A stretch of 64,000 nucleotides of DNA from Exiguobacterium sp. TNDT2 (GCF_003331145.1 NZ_QLVE01000005.1:1-64000), one strand, 5' to 3'. Positions 36,173 through 45,039 are shown, counted from the first letter of the stretch. A program made the numbers and translations. Notes: a model not told the origin generated them from the letters alone.

Positions 36173-36843
36173 CATCGTTCATATTTAACGAGCCAGCTCT
36201 CCCCGTCGCGCATCATGGACGTTCCGTACCAATCCGCCTTCAACAAGGCGACCTGTTGCTCCGTCTCGCCCATCTCGAGCCATGTCGCTTCTCCGGCCGG
36301 TCGCCAGTCGCTGTGCAGTTCCTTCATAAAGATGTAGCGCAACTTCCCGCCATACTTCGGTTTAAGGGCACCGATGCGAAGCCCGAGGGCAAACTTGTCT
36401 TTCAAACTCGGGATGTTGAATGGTGCCACGGTCGCACAGACGAGGTCGAACCGACTGTCCTGTTCAAGCTCTTTCATGAGGAGCTTCCCGAGATGCTGTT
36501 GCAGGCCGTAGCCGCGGTAGTCCGGATGGACGTTCGTCACTTCTTGATAAATGATACGCTCCAGCCCCTCTGGCGGATAACCGATATCATAGCCGAGATG
36601 CTCGTCATCGAGCGGCGGGATGAGGAGCGCACGGAACGCGATCAACGTTCCCTTGTGATACGCACCGATGAGCGTCCGATCCGTCAACAACTTCACGAAC
36701 TCTTCCGTCGACAGGGACTGGTACTGACTCCCTTCCGTTAATGTGTCCATGACGGCTTGTTGCACCGCCTCGATTTGTTCGAGCTCGGTCATCGTTAAAT
36801 AGGTGACCTCGATATCGAGGCCGTTACAATCACCGCGCCACAT
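36172..36843 (-). CDS. GNAT-family N-acetyltransferase
   Basis: A 223-residue acyltransferase. The acetyl-CoA-binding motif is VHPDYRGYGLQQHLGKLLMKEL (motif A), preceded by the GNAT beta strands. A C-terminal extension, about residues 175-223, with several tryptophans (DWRPAGEATWLEMG) is unusual and may cover the active site. It starts at ATG 36843 with GGAGG eight bases upstream and overlaps the epimerase gene by 14 bases, so it is cotranscribed with it. The acceptor may be an amino acid or dipeptide handled by the epimerase pathway; this is inference. Confidence 0.85.
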   Translation of the reverse strand: MWRGDCNGLDIEVTYLTMTELEQIEAVQQAVMDTLTEGSQYQSLSTEEFVKLLTDRTLIGAYHKGTLIAFRALLIPPLDDEHLGYDIGYPPEGLERIIYQEVTNVHPDYRGYGLQQHLGKLLMKELEQDSRFDLVCATVAPFNIPSLKDKFALGLRIGALKPKYGGKLRYIFMKELHSDWRPAGEATWLEMGETEQQVALLKADWYGTSMMRDGESWLVKYER

Positions 36844-37960
36844 GATCGGCCCCTCCGACGACGTACGTCGCGGTCGTCAGACGTGATAGGACAGATTCAT
36901 CGACGTCGACGCCAAGTCCTGGTCGTTCAGATAATCGAATGAACGGAAGGTCGTACGTCAAATTGCCGATGTCTTCTGCGAAACGGAGCGGCCCGGTCAA
37001 TTCGACCGATTGGACGATTTTGCTCGAGAACGCGACGTGGAAACCTGCACTCGAGGCGACCGACGACTCGACCATCGACCCGATTTGGCACTCGATGCCT
37101 GACATCTCGGCCATATGGACAAGTTTTTTCGCTGGATAGATGCCGCCGCACTTCATCAGCTTAATGTTCACTTTGTGGGCGGCCTGCATCATCGTCAATC
37201 GACGCATCTCCGTCACGCCGCGCACGCCTTCGTCAATCATGAGCGGGACTGAGATCTTTCCTTTCACTTCGACCATGCCTTCAAAATCGTCAGCTTTGAC
37301 CGGCTGTTCGACCCAATCAATATGGAATGTCTCGAGCTGCTTCATCGCTTGAAGCGTCTTGGCAGCATTGACCCAGCCTTGATTAACGTCGATCCGAATC
37401 GGCACGTCCGACCCGACGGCTCGACGGACCGCCTCGACACGGCGTACGTCAGACGCGACATCGACGCCGACTTTCATCTTGACGGCTGTGTACCCTTGCT
37501 CGATTTGTTCGAGCGCCTCGGCCGCCATCGCCTCGGGTTCGCCGATACTGAGAACGTGCGTGACTGGGAAGGCATCGTGATAACGGCCGCCAAGCAACTC
37601 ATACACAGGCAAGCCAAGTTTTTTCCCAACAACGTCGTGGCAGGCAATATCAAGCGCCGCCTTCGCCGCCGGCACGTCCCGGATGGCTCGGTCCATCACG
37701 TCATGGATTCGTTCCATCTGCATCGGGTTTTGTCCGATCAAAAGAGGTCCTAGCACATGTCGGATGACGCTAATCGTACTGTCGAGCGACTCACCCGTAA
37801 CATGCTCATCAGCGACGGCCTCACCGTAACCGACATATCCGCATTCAGTCGTCAGTTTCACGATCACCGACGGCATGTCGTCGTAGCGGTGATAACTGAC
37901 GACGAACGGTACTTTCAGTGGCAGATGTATCGCAAACAACTCGATTTTCTTTATTCTCAT
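36830..37960 (-). CDS. Enolase-superfamily epimerase (dipeptide epimerase type)
   Basis: A 376-residue mandelate-racemase/muconate-lactonising-type enzyme. The catalytic Lys pair is in YTAVKMKVGVD, metal ligands are in RIDVNQGW, DWVEQPV and MIDEG, and the second acid/base Lys is in NIKLMKCGG. The KxK motif plus this metal set is typical of L-Ala-D/L-Glu and related dipeptide epimerases (YkfB). The ATG at 37960 has AAGGGGA seven bases upstream. It is divergent from the regulator at 38039 and shares with it a region of TCGTTA repeats. Confidence 0.9.
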   Translation of the reverse strand: MRIKKIELFAIHLPLKVPFVVSYHRYDDMPSVIVKLTTECGYVGYGEAVADEHVTGESLDSTISVIRHVLGPLLIGQNPMQMERIHDVMDRAIRDVPAAKAALDIACHDVVGKKLGLPVYELLGGRYHDAFPVTHVLSIGEPEAMAAEALEQIEQGYTAVKMKVGVDVASDVRRVEAVRRAVGSDVPIRIDVNQGWVNAAKTLQAMKQLETFHIDWVEQPVKADDFEGMVEVKGKISVPLMIDEGVRGVTEMRRLTMMQAAHKVNIKLMKCGGIYPAKKLVHMAEMSGIECQIGSMVESSVASSAGFHVAFSSKIVQSVELTGPLRFAEDIGNLTYDLPFIRLSERPGLGVDVDESVLSRLTTATYVVGGADHVAR

Positions 37961-37986
37961 ATCCATTCCCCTTTACTTTTCACATA

Positions 37987-38019
37987 TCGTTAGCTATATT
38001 GTCGTTAAATAGTCGTTAA
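37987..38019. promoter_or_regulatory. Operator-like TCGTTA repeats in the epimerase/regulator divergent region
   Basis: TCGTTA occurs at 37987, 38002 and 38013; the last two are 11 bases apart. The 22-base segment 37998-38019 matches the segment 40707-40728 upstream of the NhaC antiporter at 19 of 22 positions. The natural candidate binder is the regulator encoded at 38039. Confidence 0.65.
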
Positions 38020-38038
38020 ATTGCAAGGAGGAGTTTCG

Positions 38039-39229
38039 ATGTCTATTCATATTGCCATCGTCGGGTCGCACGAGTTCGTGGCGACCATCCGTACCCTCGG
38101 TGCCCCAGAGGATGTTCGGTTCGCGTATCACCCTTATGAGCATCCCCATGAAGCAGCCGTTATCGCCCAAACGCTCGGCTCGTTCAATGGTGTCTTTTTT
38201 TCTGGGTCGTTCCCGTTCACTTATGCGGCCCCCTACCTTCAAAACGTGGCGACCCATCACGTCGTCCAAGACGAGACTGTCCTATTGACGACGCTTCTCT
38301 ATGCGACGCTCACCCACTCAGTCCATCTTGATCAACTGACCATCGATTTGGTCGAGCCAGAACGGCTGACGTCAATCCTCGACTCGTTCCCGAACCGTGC
38401 CTCGACTCCTGCTGTTATGAAAATCGAACCGAGTATCGCTTTCAAAGACGTGATTGCTTTTCACACGGAGCATCGGGACAAGCAGGCGAAACTGGCCGTG
38501 ACGAGCATCGAACAAGTTTATCGTCAACTCGTCCGTGATGGTTATAATAGTCTATTGATGATTGAGCCGCGGACCACGGTCGAGCGCCATCTAGATATGT
38601 TGATTCAGCGAATTCGACGCCAGTTCGCGGACGACGCCCAGTTCGCCATCATTCATTTCGAGACCGTTGACAAGGCATTATTCGAACATTTGAAAGTGGT
38701 CCGCTACCTTGGCGGACATATCGAATCGACCGACGATGGTCGTATCACGCTACTTACGACACGAGGCGAGACGAACAACGCCCTCGATACAAGTACGCTC
38801 AGCCCAACAGGTGATTATCGAATCGGAATCGGCTATGGCACGCAGTATCAACAAGCATACGAACATGCTGAGATCGCACTATCGGCCGCGAGCAAGGAAC
38901 GCATTCGAATCGTCGACGATTCAAAACGCTTGTCCTTCCCGAATCGTGAGGACCGCATCCCATATCGAGTGACCGAAGTAGCGGTCTTTGACGTCATCAA
39001 GCAAGCCGGGATCAGTCCGGTCAATATCGGTAAAATTATGCAGTTCTCGAAGCACCATCTCGAATTCACGGCAAAAGAGTTGACCGAATATCTTGACGTG
39101 ACGCGACGGACGACGGAGCGACTCATTAAAAAATTACATGACGCGCAACTGATCGAAGTGATTGGTGAGGAGATGAGTTACAGCCAAGGACGACCGCGTG
39201 CCGTCTATAAATTCAATTTCCCGACCTGA
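38039..39229 (+). CDS. Transcriptional regulator with GGDEF-like region and C-terminal HTH
   Basis: A 396-residue protein. I do not recognise the N-terminal domain (about 1-130), which has an alpha/beta pattern like a sensor domain. The region around residues 260-300 (GIGYGTQYQQAYEHAEIALSAASKE) looks like the non-enzymatic GGDEF-like module found in CdaR/PucR-type regulators. The C-terminal 80 residues form a winged helix (FTAKELTEYLDVTRRTTERLIKKLHDAQLI). ATG 38039 has AAGGAGG eight bases upstream. It probably senses a metabolite of the flanking catabolic genes and binds the TCGTTA repeats. Confidence 0.8.
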   Translation: MSIHIAIVGSHEFVATIRTLGAPEDVRFAYHPYEHPHEAAVIAQTLGSFNGVFFSGSFPFTYAAPYLQNVATHHVVQDETVLLTTLLYATLTHSVHLDQLTIDLVEPERLTSILDSFPNRASTPAVMKIEPSIAFKDVIAFHTEHRDKQAKLAVTSIEQVYRQLVRDGYNSLLMIEPRTTVERHLDMLIQRIRRQFADDAQFAIIHFETVDKALFEHLKVVRYLGGHIESTDDGRITLLTTRGETNNALDTSTLSPTGDYRIGIGYGTQYQQAYEHAEIALSAASKERIRIVDDSKRLSFPNREDRIPYRVTEVAVFDVIKQAGISPVNIGKIMQFSKHHLEFTAKELTEYLDVTRRTTERLIKKLHDAQLIEVIGEEMSYSQGRPRAVYKFNFPT

Positions 39230-39245
39230 ATAGGCCGGGAAATTT
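39213..39245. terminator. Bidirectional terminator
   Basis: Stem AATTTCCCG/CCGGGAAATT with T runs on the plus strand, between the convergent regulator and antiporter genes. It overlaps the last codons of the regulator. Confidence 0.8.
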
Positions 39246-39246
39246 T

Positions 39247-40674
39247 TCATTGTGCTGCTTGTTTTTCGAGTGGCAGTTCCACACTCTGCACAGCAATCCG
39301 TGTAATCGTGAAGCCTGTGAACGCATAGATGATCGAGATGACCGGAACGATGAAGTTCAAGATTGCGTATGGCGCATATTCGAATGCCCCGACGCCGAGC
39401 GTCCCGAGAATGAACACACCGCACGTGTTCCATGGGATGAAGACCGACGTCAGTGTCCCGCCGTCCTCGAGTGCCCGGGATAAGTTTTTCGAGTGAAGCC
39501 CCATTTTCTCATAAGCACCGGCAAACATACGAGATGGAACGACGATCGAGATGTATTGTTCGGAACACGTGGCGTTCGTTGCTACCCCGGCGAGAATCGT
39601 CGACGCAATCATCGAACCGGCCGTCTTCGCCAGTTTGACGATTTGATTCATGATCGATTGCAGCATCCCCGAATATTCTAAAATCCCTCCGAACGTCATC
39701 GCGACGATCGTCATCGAAACGGTGTACATCATTGCGTCGAGACCGCCCCGACTGAACAAGTTGTCGACGAGTTCATTACCGGTGTCAATCACATACCCGC
39801 TCTGTAGCGCCACGACACTGTCGGCAAGCGTTCCGCCTTGGACGATGATTTGGGCGAGAAAGCCGAGCGCGATCCCGACGACGAGTGCCGGAATGGCCGG
39901 TACTTTCCTCGCGACGAGGACGATGACAGCAAGTGGAATCAATAGGAGCCACGGCGAGATGACGAAGCTGTCCTGTAAAATACCGAGTGTTTGGACGATT
40001 TCTGAAGAGTCCGTCGTCGTCTCACTGAACCGTCTGCCAAGCCACCAATAGGCGCCGAGCGCGATGACGAGCCCTGGAATCGTGGTGTAGAGCATATGCC
40101 GAATATGTACGAACAAGTTCGTATGCGTCAAACCGGCCGCGAGGTTCGTCGTATCTGACAATGGCGACATCTTATCCCCGAAATATGCCCCTGAGATGAC
40201 CGCACCGGCGACCATCGGTGCTGGTATCCCCATACTCAGCCCGATACCCATCCCGGCGACACCGATCGTTCCCATCGTCGACCATGAGCTGCCGATCGAG
40301 AGCGCGACGACCGAGCAGATGATACAAATCGTCACCAAGAAATAGGCCGGTGAAATAATCGTCAATCCGTAGTAAATCATCGTCGCGACAACGCCTCCCC
40401 CGATCCAGGCACCAATCGTCAAACCGACCAAAATGATGATGACGACAGCCGGTAGTGCGAGCCGAATCCCTTTGTACATCATCTCTTCGATCTCTTTCCA
40501 CTTGTATCCGTGTCGCCAGGCGACGAGCGACGCGACCGCCGTCCCGACGATGAGCGGAATGTGCGGTCCTTGTTCTAGTCGGACGATGGCTACGAGCATG
40601 ACCCCGATCATGACAAGTAGCGGCAACACCGCCCAGCGAAGCTTCATGTCTACCTTGTTCCCCTGTTGTTCCAT
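39247..40674 (-). CDS. NhaC-family Na+/H+ antiporter
   Basis: A 475-residue protein with about 12 membrane segments. Family signatures include GSSWSTMGTIGVAGMGIG, ISGAYFGDKMSPLSDTTNLA and NATCSEQYISIVVPSRMF. NhaC-type carriers exchange Na+ for protons, and some exchange organic acids (malate/lactate, MleN type). It has its own promoter region downstream of the M20 terminator, holding an operator-like repeat and a near-cre box. The shared repeat places it in the regulon of the 38039 regulator, so coupled substrate uptake rather than housekeeping sodium export is plausible. Confidence 0.93.
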   Translation of the reverse strand: MEQQGNKVDMKLRWAVLPLLVMIGVMLVAIVRLEQGPHIPLIVGTAVASLVAWRHGYKWKEIEEMMYKGIRLALPAVVIIILVGLTIGAWIGGGVVATMIYYGLTIISPAYFLVTICIICSVVALSIGSSWSTMGTIGVAGMGIGLSMGIPAPMVAGAVISGAYFGDKMSPLSDTTNLAAGLTHTNLFVHIRHMLYTTIPGLVIALGAYWWLGRRFSETTTDSSEIVQTLGILQDSFVISPWLLLIPLAVIVLVARKVPAIPALVVGIALGFLAQIIVQGGTLADSVVALQSGYVIDTGNELVDNLFSRGGLDAMMYTVSMTIVAMTFGGILEYSGMLQSIMNQIVKLAKTAGSMIASTILAGVATNATCSEQYISIVVPSRMFAGAYEKMGLHSKNLSRALEDGGTLTSVFIPWNTCGVFILGTLGVGAFEYAPYAILNFIVPVISIIYAFTGFTITRIAVQSVELPLEKQAAQ

Positions 40675-40706
40675 GTGTCTTCCTCCCCGATAGCGAAAGA
40701 TTCTGA

Positions 40707-40728
40707 ATTGTCGTTATATTGTCGCTAA
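40707..40728. promoter_or_regulatory. Second copy of the 22-base operator motif, upstream of the NhaC gene
   Basis: The segment repeats the 37998-38019 motif with 3 mismatches in 22. It contains TCGTTA and TCGCTA 11 bases apart, and an inverted TAGCGA lies at 40691-40696. It is 33 bases upstream of the antiporter start. Confidence 0.65.
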
Positions 40729-40735
40729 TAAGATG

Positions 40736-40750
40736 ATGATAACGCTTACA
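40736..40750. promoter_or_regulatory. Near-cre box upstream of the NhaC gene
   Basis: ATGATAACGCTTACA differs from the cre consensus WTGNAANCGNWNNCW at one fixed position (T for A). It lies just upstream of the regulator motif. Confidence 0.45.
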
Positions 40751-40764
40751 TTCGAGGAAGGCAA

Positions 40765-40801
40765 TAAAAAAATGAACGGAAGCGAAGTCGCCTCGTTCAT
40801 T
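40765..40801 (-). terminator. Terminator of the M20 hydrolase gene
   Basis: Stem TGAACG/CGTTCA extended by an imperfect GCGA/TCGC inner stem, with seven T residues on the minus strand. Confidence 0.8.
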
Positions 40802-40808
40802 TCGTCAA

Positions 40809-41906
40809 TCATGTAGCGTGTGCGGCCCGTCGCAACGTATCGGCGAGTAAGGCGGACGCTTCCGGTAATACGTCACGCTCGAACGTCATGTGAGGATGAT
40901 GAAGCCCTGGCGTCAAGTTGGCCCCGATTCCAATCATCGTCGCATCGAGTCCCGGTTGCTCGACCGTATAAAAATGAAAATCGTCGCTACCTGACGTGAT
41001 GATGCGATCGACGAGCGCATCATCACCGAACCGCTGACTAATCGCTTCAGCCGCATGTCGGCTCGAGCGTTCGCCGATTTCCGCACCCGGTGTGAAGTCT
41101 TGCCAGTCCCAGTGGATGGTGACATCATGAAGGACGGCGATTTGCTGCAACAGCGTCTCGACGCGGTCACGTAACGCAAGCAACTCCTTGTTCTGTTGAG
41201 CCCGGACGTCGAGTGAGAACGTCGCGTTCCCTGGGATGATATTCAAATTATCGCTACCGGCCTGGACGCCCGTCAACTTGATCGAATGGGGCTCGAACGG
41301 CGACACGTAGATGCTTTTGAGCATCTGTTGAATCGTAAAGATGACATCTAACGCGTTTTGACCTTGATGCGGACGCGCGCCATGGGCATCGTCGCCGATA
41401 ACGCTTCCTCTTAGAAAGACTGCGGCACCGTGCTGAATTGCAGCCGCATATTGTCCGCGCTGCAATTCCTCGAGCGGTCGCAAATGGATGCCGTACAGCT
41501 GACTGACATCCTTTAATGCCCCGTGTCGAATCATCGCGAGCGACCCGTTGCCTTGTTCTTCGGCCGGTTGGAAAATAAACCGGACTCGTTTCGGCAAGTG
41601 TTCGTGTCGCAACTCATCAAGTGCGCCGAGCACCATGCTGATATTGGCATCATGGCCGCACGAATGGTTCGCTTGGAACGTCCCGTCGACTTGTTGCCAT
41701 AAGGCGTCGATATCGGCCCGGACAGCGATGACATCGTCTCCTTCGCCAATCTCGGCGATGACGCCGGTCACGTCCGCAAACGTCTCGTGACGGACTTGCC
41801 ATGACGTCAAGATGTCGGCAATCGTCCTCGTCGTCTCAACCTCTTTCCAGCTCACTTCCGGATGGGCATGAAAATGCTCAAACCAGTTCAATACGTTCGT
41901 CGTCAT
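40809..41906 (-). CDS. M20-family amidohydrolase (aminoacylase/N-acyl-amino-acid hydrolase type)
   Basis: A 365-residue zinc/manganese hydrolase. Metal-binding segments are visible: HPEVSWKEVET, SCGHDANISM, FQPAEEQGNGS and the dimerisation-domain GVQAGSDNLNIIP. It belongs to the YxeP/hippurate hydrolase/IAA-amino-acid hydrolase group that cleaves N-acyl amino acids. The ATG at 41906 is chosen because GGGGG lies about seven bases upstream. It has its own terminator but lies next to the NhaC-regulator-epimerase group, with which it could share a pathway. No operator motif was found upstream of it. Confidence 0.92.
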   Translation of the reverse strand: MTTNVLNWFEHFHAHPEVSWKEVETTRTIADILTSWQVRHETFADVTGVIAEIGEGDDVIAVRADIDALWQQVDGTFQANHSCGHDANISMVLGALDELRHEHLPKRVRFIFQPAEEQGNGSLAMIRHGALKDVSQLYGIHLRPLEELQRGQYAAAIQHGAAVFLRGSVIGDDAHGARPHQGQNALDVIFTIQQMLKSIYVSPFEPHSIKLTGVQAGSDNLNIIPGNATFSLDVRAQQNKELLALRDRVETLLQQIAVLHDVTIHWDWQDFTPGAEIGERSSRHAAEAISQRFGDDALVDRIITSGSDDFHFYTVEQPGLDATMIGIGANLTPGLHHPHMTFERDVLPEASALLADTLRRAAHAT

Positions 41907-41926
41907 AAGCAATCCCCCATATGTAC

Positions 41927-42271
41927 TTATATTTTTTTGACCCCTTTAATCAAGACCCATTGCAGCGGCAATCGACCCCACGTGACCCATTTCGGGAGCG
42001 GCATCTTGCCGAGTTTTGACGGTTTGAGCGCCATGTTGATATTGGCCGGGAACACCGCGATTAAAAATGCGGGTAACGTCCCTTTTACGAAGCGTGTCCC
42101 TTTGTTCATGAGCAACAACACCCCGTAGACGACCTCGATGACCCCACTTGCCTGCACCATGAACCGTTTAAATGGCCATGACTTCGGAATGATCGATATG
42201 AACGCCCGTTCTTGAACGAAGTGCATGATACCTGCGCCGAGAAATAACATCCCATATAGTTTACGAATCAA
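41927..42271 (-). CDS. DoxX-like small membrane protein
   Basis: A 114-residue protein with four hydrophobic segments. The N-terminus RKLYGMLFLGAGIMHFVQERAF and the segment ASGVIEVVYGVLLL fit the DoxX family, which in other bacteria links to thiol and oxidative-stress complexes. The start is TTG at 42271, with GGAGG seven bases upstream. It lies 20 bases upstream of the M20 gene on the same strand, and no terminator separates them, so cotranscription is likely. Confidence 0.8.
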   Translation of the reverse strand: MIRKLYGMLFLGAGIMHFVQERAFISIIPKSWPFKRFMVQASGVIEVVYGVLLLMNKGTRFVKGTLPAFLIAVFPANINMALKPSKLGKMPLPKWVTWGRLPLQWVLIKGVKKI

Positions 42272-42298
42272 TTGAACCCCTCCTTTTTTCTAAGCATA

Positions 42299-42328
42299 AC
42301 AAAAAAGATGGGCTGCGTGCCCATCTTT
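42299..42328 (-). terminator. htrA terminator
   Basis: Perfect stem AAAGATGGGC/GCCCATCTTT with a 5-base loop and T run on the minus strand. Confidence 0.92.
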
Positions 42329-43589
42329 ACAGTGCGTTTCCGTTTGTGTTTTGAATCTCGACATCGACCGTCTCGGTCTTTCCGTCACGAACGTATTCAA
42401 TCGTGACCGTCCCGTCGGTATCCCGAATCAATTCACTTCGCAAGTCGATGAATGACGAGACAGCCCGATCATTGATTTTCACGATGACGTCGCGTGCCTC
42501 AAGTCCTGCCCGTGCGGCCGAACTATTCGCCTGTACTTCGACGATCAGTGTGCCTGCTGTTACTGACTCCGGCAAGTTGATTTGCTCGGTCAAGTACCCG
42601 GGTGGGAATTCAGATACGTCACGAAGCGAGACACCGAGTGACGGGTGGTTCACTTCGCCTGTCTGTTCGATTTGATTGATGAGCGGCAAGGCGATGTCGA
42701 CCGGGATCGAGAAGCCGACCCCTTCGACCGATTCGGTCGCGATTTTCATCGAGTTGATCCCAATCAATTGGCCCGCTTCGTTAATCAACGCACCACCCGA
42801 GTTACCAGGGTTGATGGCCGCGTCCGTTTGGATGACTTCGGCGTTGAAATCGGCTTGTCCGTTCTCATCCGTATCGACCGGCACGAGACGTGACGTCGAT
42901 GAGACGACGCCGCGTGTGACCGAGTTCTCAAACTGGCCGAGCGGGTTCCCGATCGCGATGACAGTTTGCCCCGGTTTCAACTCGCTCGACTTCCCGATTG
43001 AGATGACGGACGAGACTTTGTCCGCATCCACTTCGAGCACGGCCAAGTCGTATGTGGCATCGCTACCCATCAACTTGGCGTCCGCTGTCGATCCGTCATT
43101 GAATGTCACGGTCAAACGGTCAGCACCGTTGACGACGTGATGGTTCGTGACGATGTAGGCCGAGTCGCCGTCTTTCTTATAGATGACACCCGAACCGACC
43201 CCGGCTTCGACGGCTTCATTTGAAAAACCGTTTGACGCGAAATTGTTCACCGTCACGACCGCAGGCTGTGCGGTCGCGACCGCATCGGTGACCGAACTGT
43301 CCGTTGTCGTAGACGTCGTCTGGACCGGCGACCCTTCCGACGTCACGTTCGTATCAGACACATTTGTCGGCACTTGATCGATGAACGGAAAAGCGATGGC
43401 GCCAGTCAAGACGGCACCAATCACACCGCCGACAAACCCAGGGAACATCCGGCCGACGAACGATGGTCGGGCCGGTTGCTCTGCGCGCGACGGTTCTTGT
43501 CGTTGTTCTGACGAGCCGAGCTCGGTATCGAGCCAATCCTCACGGTGATTTTGTTTATTTGATTCTGTTGGACGATCATTGCGTTCCAT
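42327..43589 (-). CDS. htrA: HtrA-like membrane-anchored serine protease
   Basis: A 420-residue quality-control protease acting on misfolded proteins outside the cytoplasmic membrane. A charged cytoplasmic tail (1-45) precedes one membrane segment (50-70). The S1C protease domain has His in VTNHHVV, Asp in TYDLAVLEVD and Ser in INPGNSGGALI. A single PDZ domain occupies about residues 320-415 (GLEARDVIVKINDRAV). The layout equals Bacillus HtrA/HtrB/YyxA. No CssRS two-component pair is adjacent, and no clear CssR repeat was noticed. Its own terminator follows. Confidence 0.95.
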   Translation of the reverse strand: MERNDRPTESNKQNHREDWLDTELGSSEQRQEPSRAEQPARPSFVGRMFPGFVGGVIGAVLTGAIAFPFIDQVPTNVSDTNVTSEGSPVQTTSTTTDSSVTDAVATAQPAVVTVNNFASNGFSNEAVEAGVGSGVIYKKDGDSAYIVTNHHVVNGADRLTVTFNDGSTADAKLMGSDATYDLAVLEVDADKVSSVISIGKSSELKPGQTVIAIGNPLGQFENSVTRGVVSSTSRLVPVDTDENGQADFNAEVIQTDAAINPGNSGGALINEAGQLIGINSMKIATESVEGVGFSIPVDIALPLINQIEQTGEVNHPSLGVSLRDVSEFPPGYLTEQINLPESVTAGTLIVEVQANSSAARAGLEARDVIVKINDRAVSSFIDLRSELIRDTDGTVTIEYVRDGKTETVDVEIQNTNGNAL

Positions 43590-43710
43590 GTGTAATCATC
43601 TCCTATATGATGTTTCCTCTTTGTTCTACCCTTAGTATAAGAGGCATAGTCATCGTTTTGCGGAAATGAAGCATCGATTACAAGATTCTTCACAATTTGC
43701 GTCAATTGGG

Positions 43711-44529
43711 TCAGACGATCACGTTACGGAGCGTCCCGAGTCCCGTGATGCTCACTTCGACCGTGTCTCCTGATTGGAGATAGACGGGCGGCTTCATGCC
43801 GTGGCCGACCCCGGCCGGTGTCCCGGTCGCGATGATGTCTCCTGCTTCAAGTGTCATGCCTTTTGACAACGTCCGAATTAACTCTTCGATCGGGCGAATC
43901 ATATCCGCCGTCGACCCATTTTGACGTGTCTCGCCATTGACGACCGTTTGAATCGTGAGTGGGAACGAGAGTTCATCCGGTGTGACGATATACGGTCCCA
44001 TCGGACAGAACGTATCGAACGATTTACCACGGAAAAACTGGACGTGTTGTTTTTGCACGTCCCGGGCCGTGATATCGTTTAAAATCGTGTAACCGAAGAT
44101 ATGGGCATCGACGTCGTCGATGTCTCGTCCTGATTTCCCGATGATGACGGCGAGTTCGCCTTCATAGTCGAGCTGGTCGGTCAATTCGGGGTGACGTTCG
44201 ACGACAGCCTCAGGCCCGACGACCGAGGTCGGCGCTTTCGTGAAGATGACGAGCTTACCGGCCCCCGCCGTATCCATCTCTTTCACGTGCTCTTCATAGT
44301 TCTTGCCGATACAGATCACGTTTTTGAGTGGTCGGTATGGCGCGACGAGCGTGACGTCGTTCAATGCGGACCGAGGCGCGACGTCCAAATCGACATCCGG
44401 TTCAAACTCACGCGCGATAACTTCTAACAGCGAAGTCGTATGTAATTGATCACTGACGTCATAGACGAACACTCCTGCCACGACACCGACCCTTTGCTCT
44501 CCGTCAACTTGAAAACTACACCATTTCAT
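43711..44529 (-). CDS. Fumarylacetoacetate hydrolase family protein
   Basis: A 272-residue enzyme of the FAH superfamily, which includes acylpyruvate hydrolases, oxaloacetate decarboxylases and 2-hydroxyhepta-diene-dioate isomerases. The metal-binding core DYEGELAVIIGKSGRDI and the block GYTILNDITARDVQ are intact. The C-terminal GTPAGVGHGMKPPVYLQSGD matches the family. The start MKWCSFQVD at 44529 is preferred, with AGGGGGAA upstream; the longer frame to 44559 lacks a ribosome site. Exact substrate unknown. Oxaloacetate or acylpyruvate is most likely from relatives. Confidence 0.9.
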   Translation of the reverse strand: MKWCSFQVDGEQRVGVVAGVFVYDVSDQLHTTSLLEVIAREFEPDVDLDVAPRSALNDVTLVAPYRPLKNVICIGKNYEEHVKEMDTAGAGKLVIFTKAPTSVVGPEAVVERHPELTDQLDYEGELAVIIGKSGRDIDDVDAHIFGYTILNDITARDVQKQHVQFFRGKSFDTFCPMGPYIVTPDELSFPLTIQTVVNGETRQNGSTADMIRPIEELIRTLSKGMTLEAGDIIATGTPAGVGHGMKPPVYLQSGDTVEVSITGLGTLRNVIV

Positions 44530-44556
44530 CAAAATTCCCCCTTTTTTGCTAGTATA

Positions 44557-44586
44557 CAAAAAATCGGGACGCGACGGTCCCGATTA
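44557..44586 (-). terminator. nrdDG terminator
   Basis: Stem AATCGGGAC/GTCCCGATT-type with six T residues on the minus strand; it overlaps the nrdG stop codon. Confidence 0.9.
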
Positions 44587-45039
44587 CGCTTTGTTCAAGA
44601 AAATAATTCGCTGATTGCTCGACCCCCGAAATCGGAGCGACCGGTCCATGAGCGACTGTTCGAAACGACCATCGACAAGGACATCGGCACGATCGAGCAC
44701 ACTTGTGACGTACTCATCGTCCATATCTTGTAACTGTTCGAATGTATAGCCTGTATACACCCATACGTTTTTCTGGAGCGCCTTGCACCCGTCGACGAGC
44801 CTGGCCAATGCTTCCGGTTGCAGGAACGGCTCTCCGCCCGAGATGGTGACACCATCCCATCCGGATCGTTCGACACGGGTGAGCAAGTCCTCGATTGCCA
44901 CTTCTTCTCCGCCGCGTGGATTCCACGATTCCGGATTGTGACATCCAGGGCATCGATGAGGGCAGCCTGCCATAAAGATAACCGACCGAACACCTGGACC
45001 GTCGACGACCGATTCGTCAATTACGGATAGGACGCGCAT
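44584..45039 (-). CDS. nrdG: Anaerobic ribonucleotide reductase activating protein NrdG
   Basis: A 151-residue radical-SAM enzyme that installs the glycyl radical on NrdD. The Fe-S motif CPHRCPGC matches CxxxCxxC, and the SAM-binding GGEP is in VTISGGEPFLQ. It begins inside the end of nrdD with a 23-base overlap, so the activase is made together with its reductase. Length is normal. Confidence 0.97.
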   Translation of the reverse strand: MRVLSVIDESVVDGPGVRSVIFMAGCPHRCPGCHNPESWNPRGGEEVAIEDLLTRVERSGWDGVTISGGEPFLQPEALARLVDGCKALQKNVWVYTGYTFEQLQDMDDEYVTSVLDRADVLVDGRFEQSLMDRSLRFRGSSNQRIIFLNKA

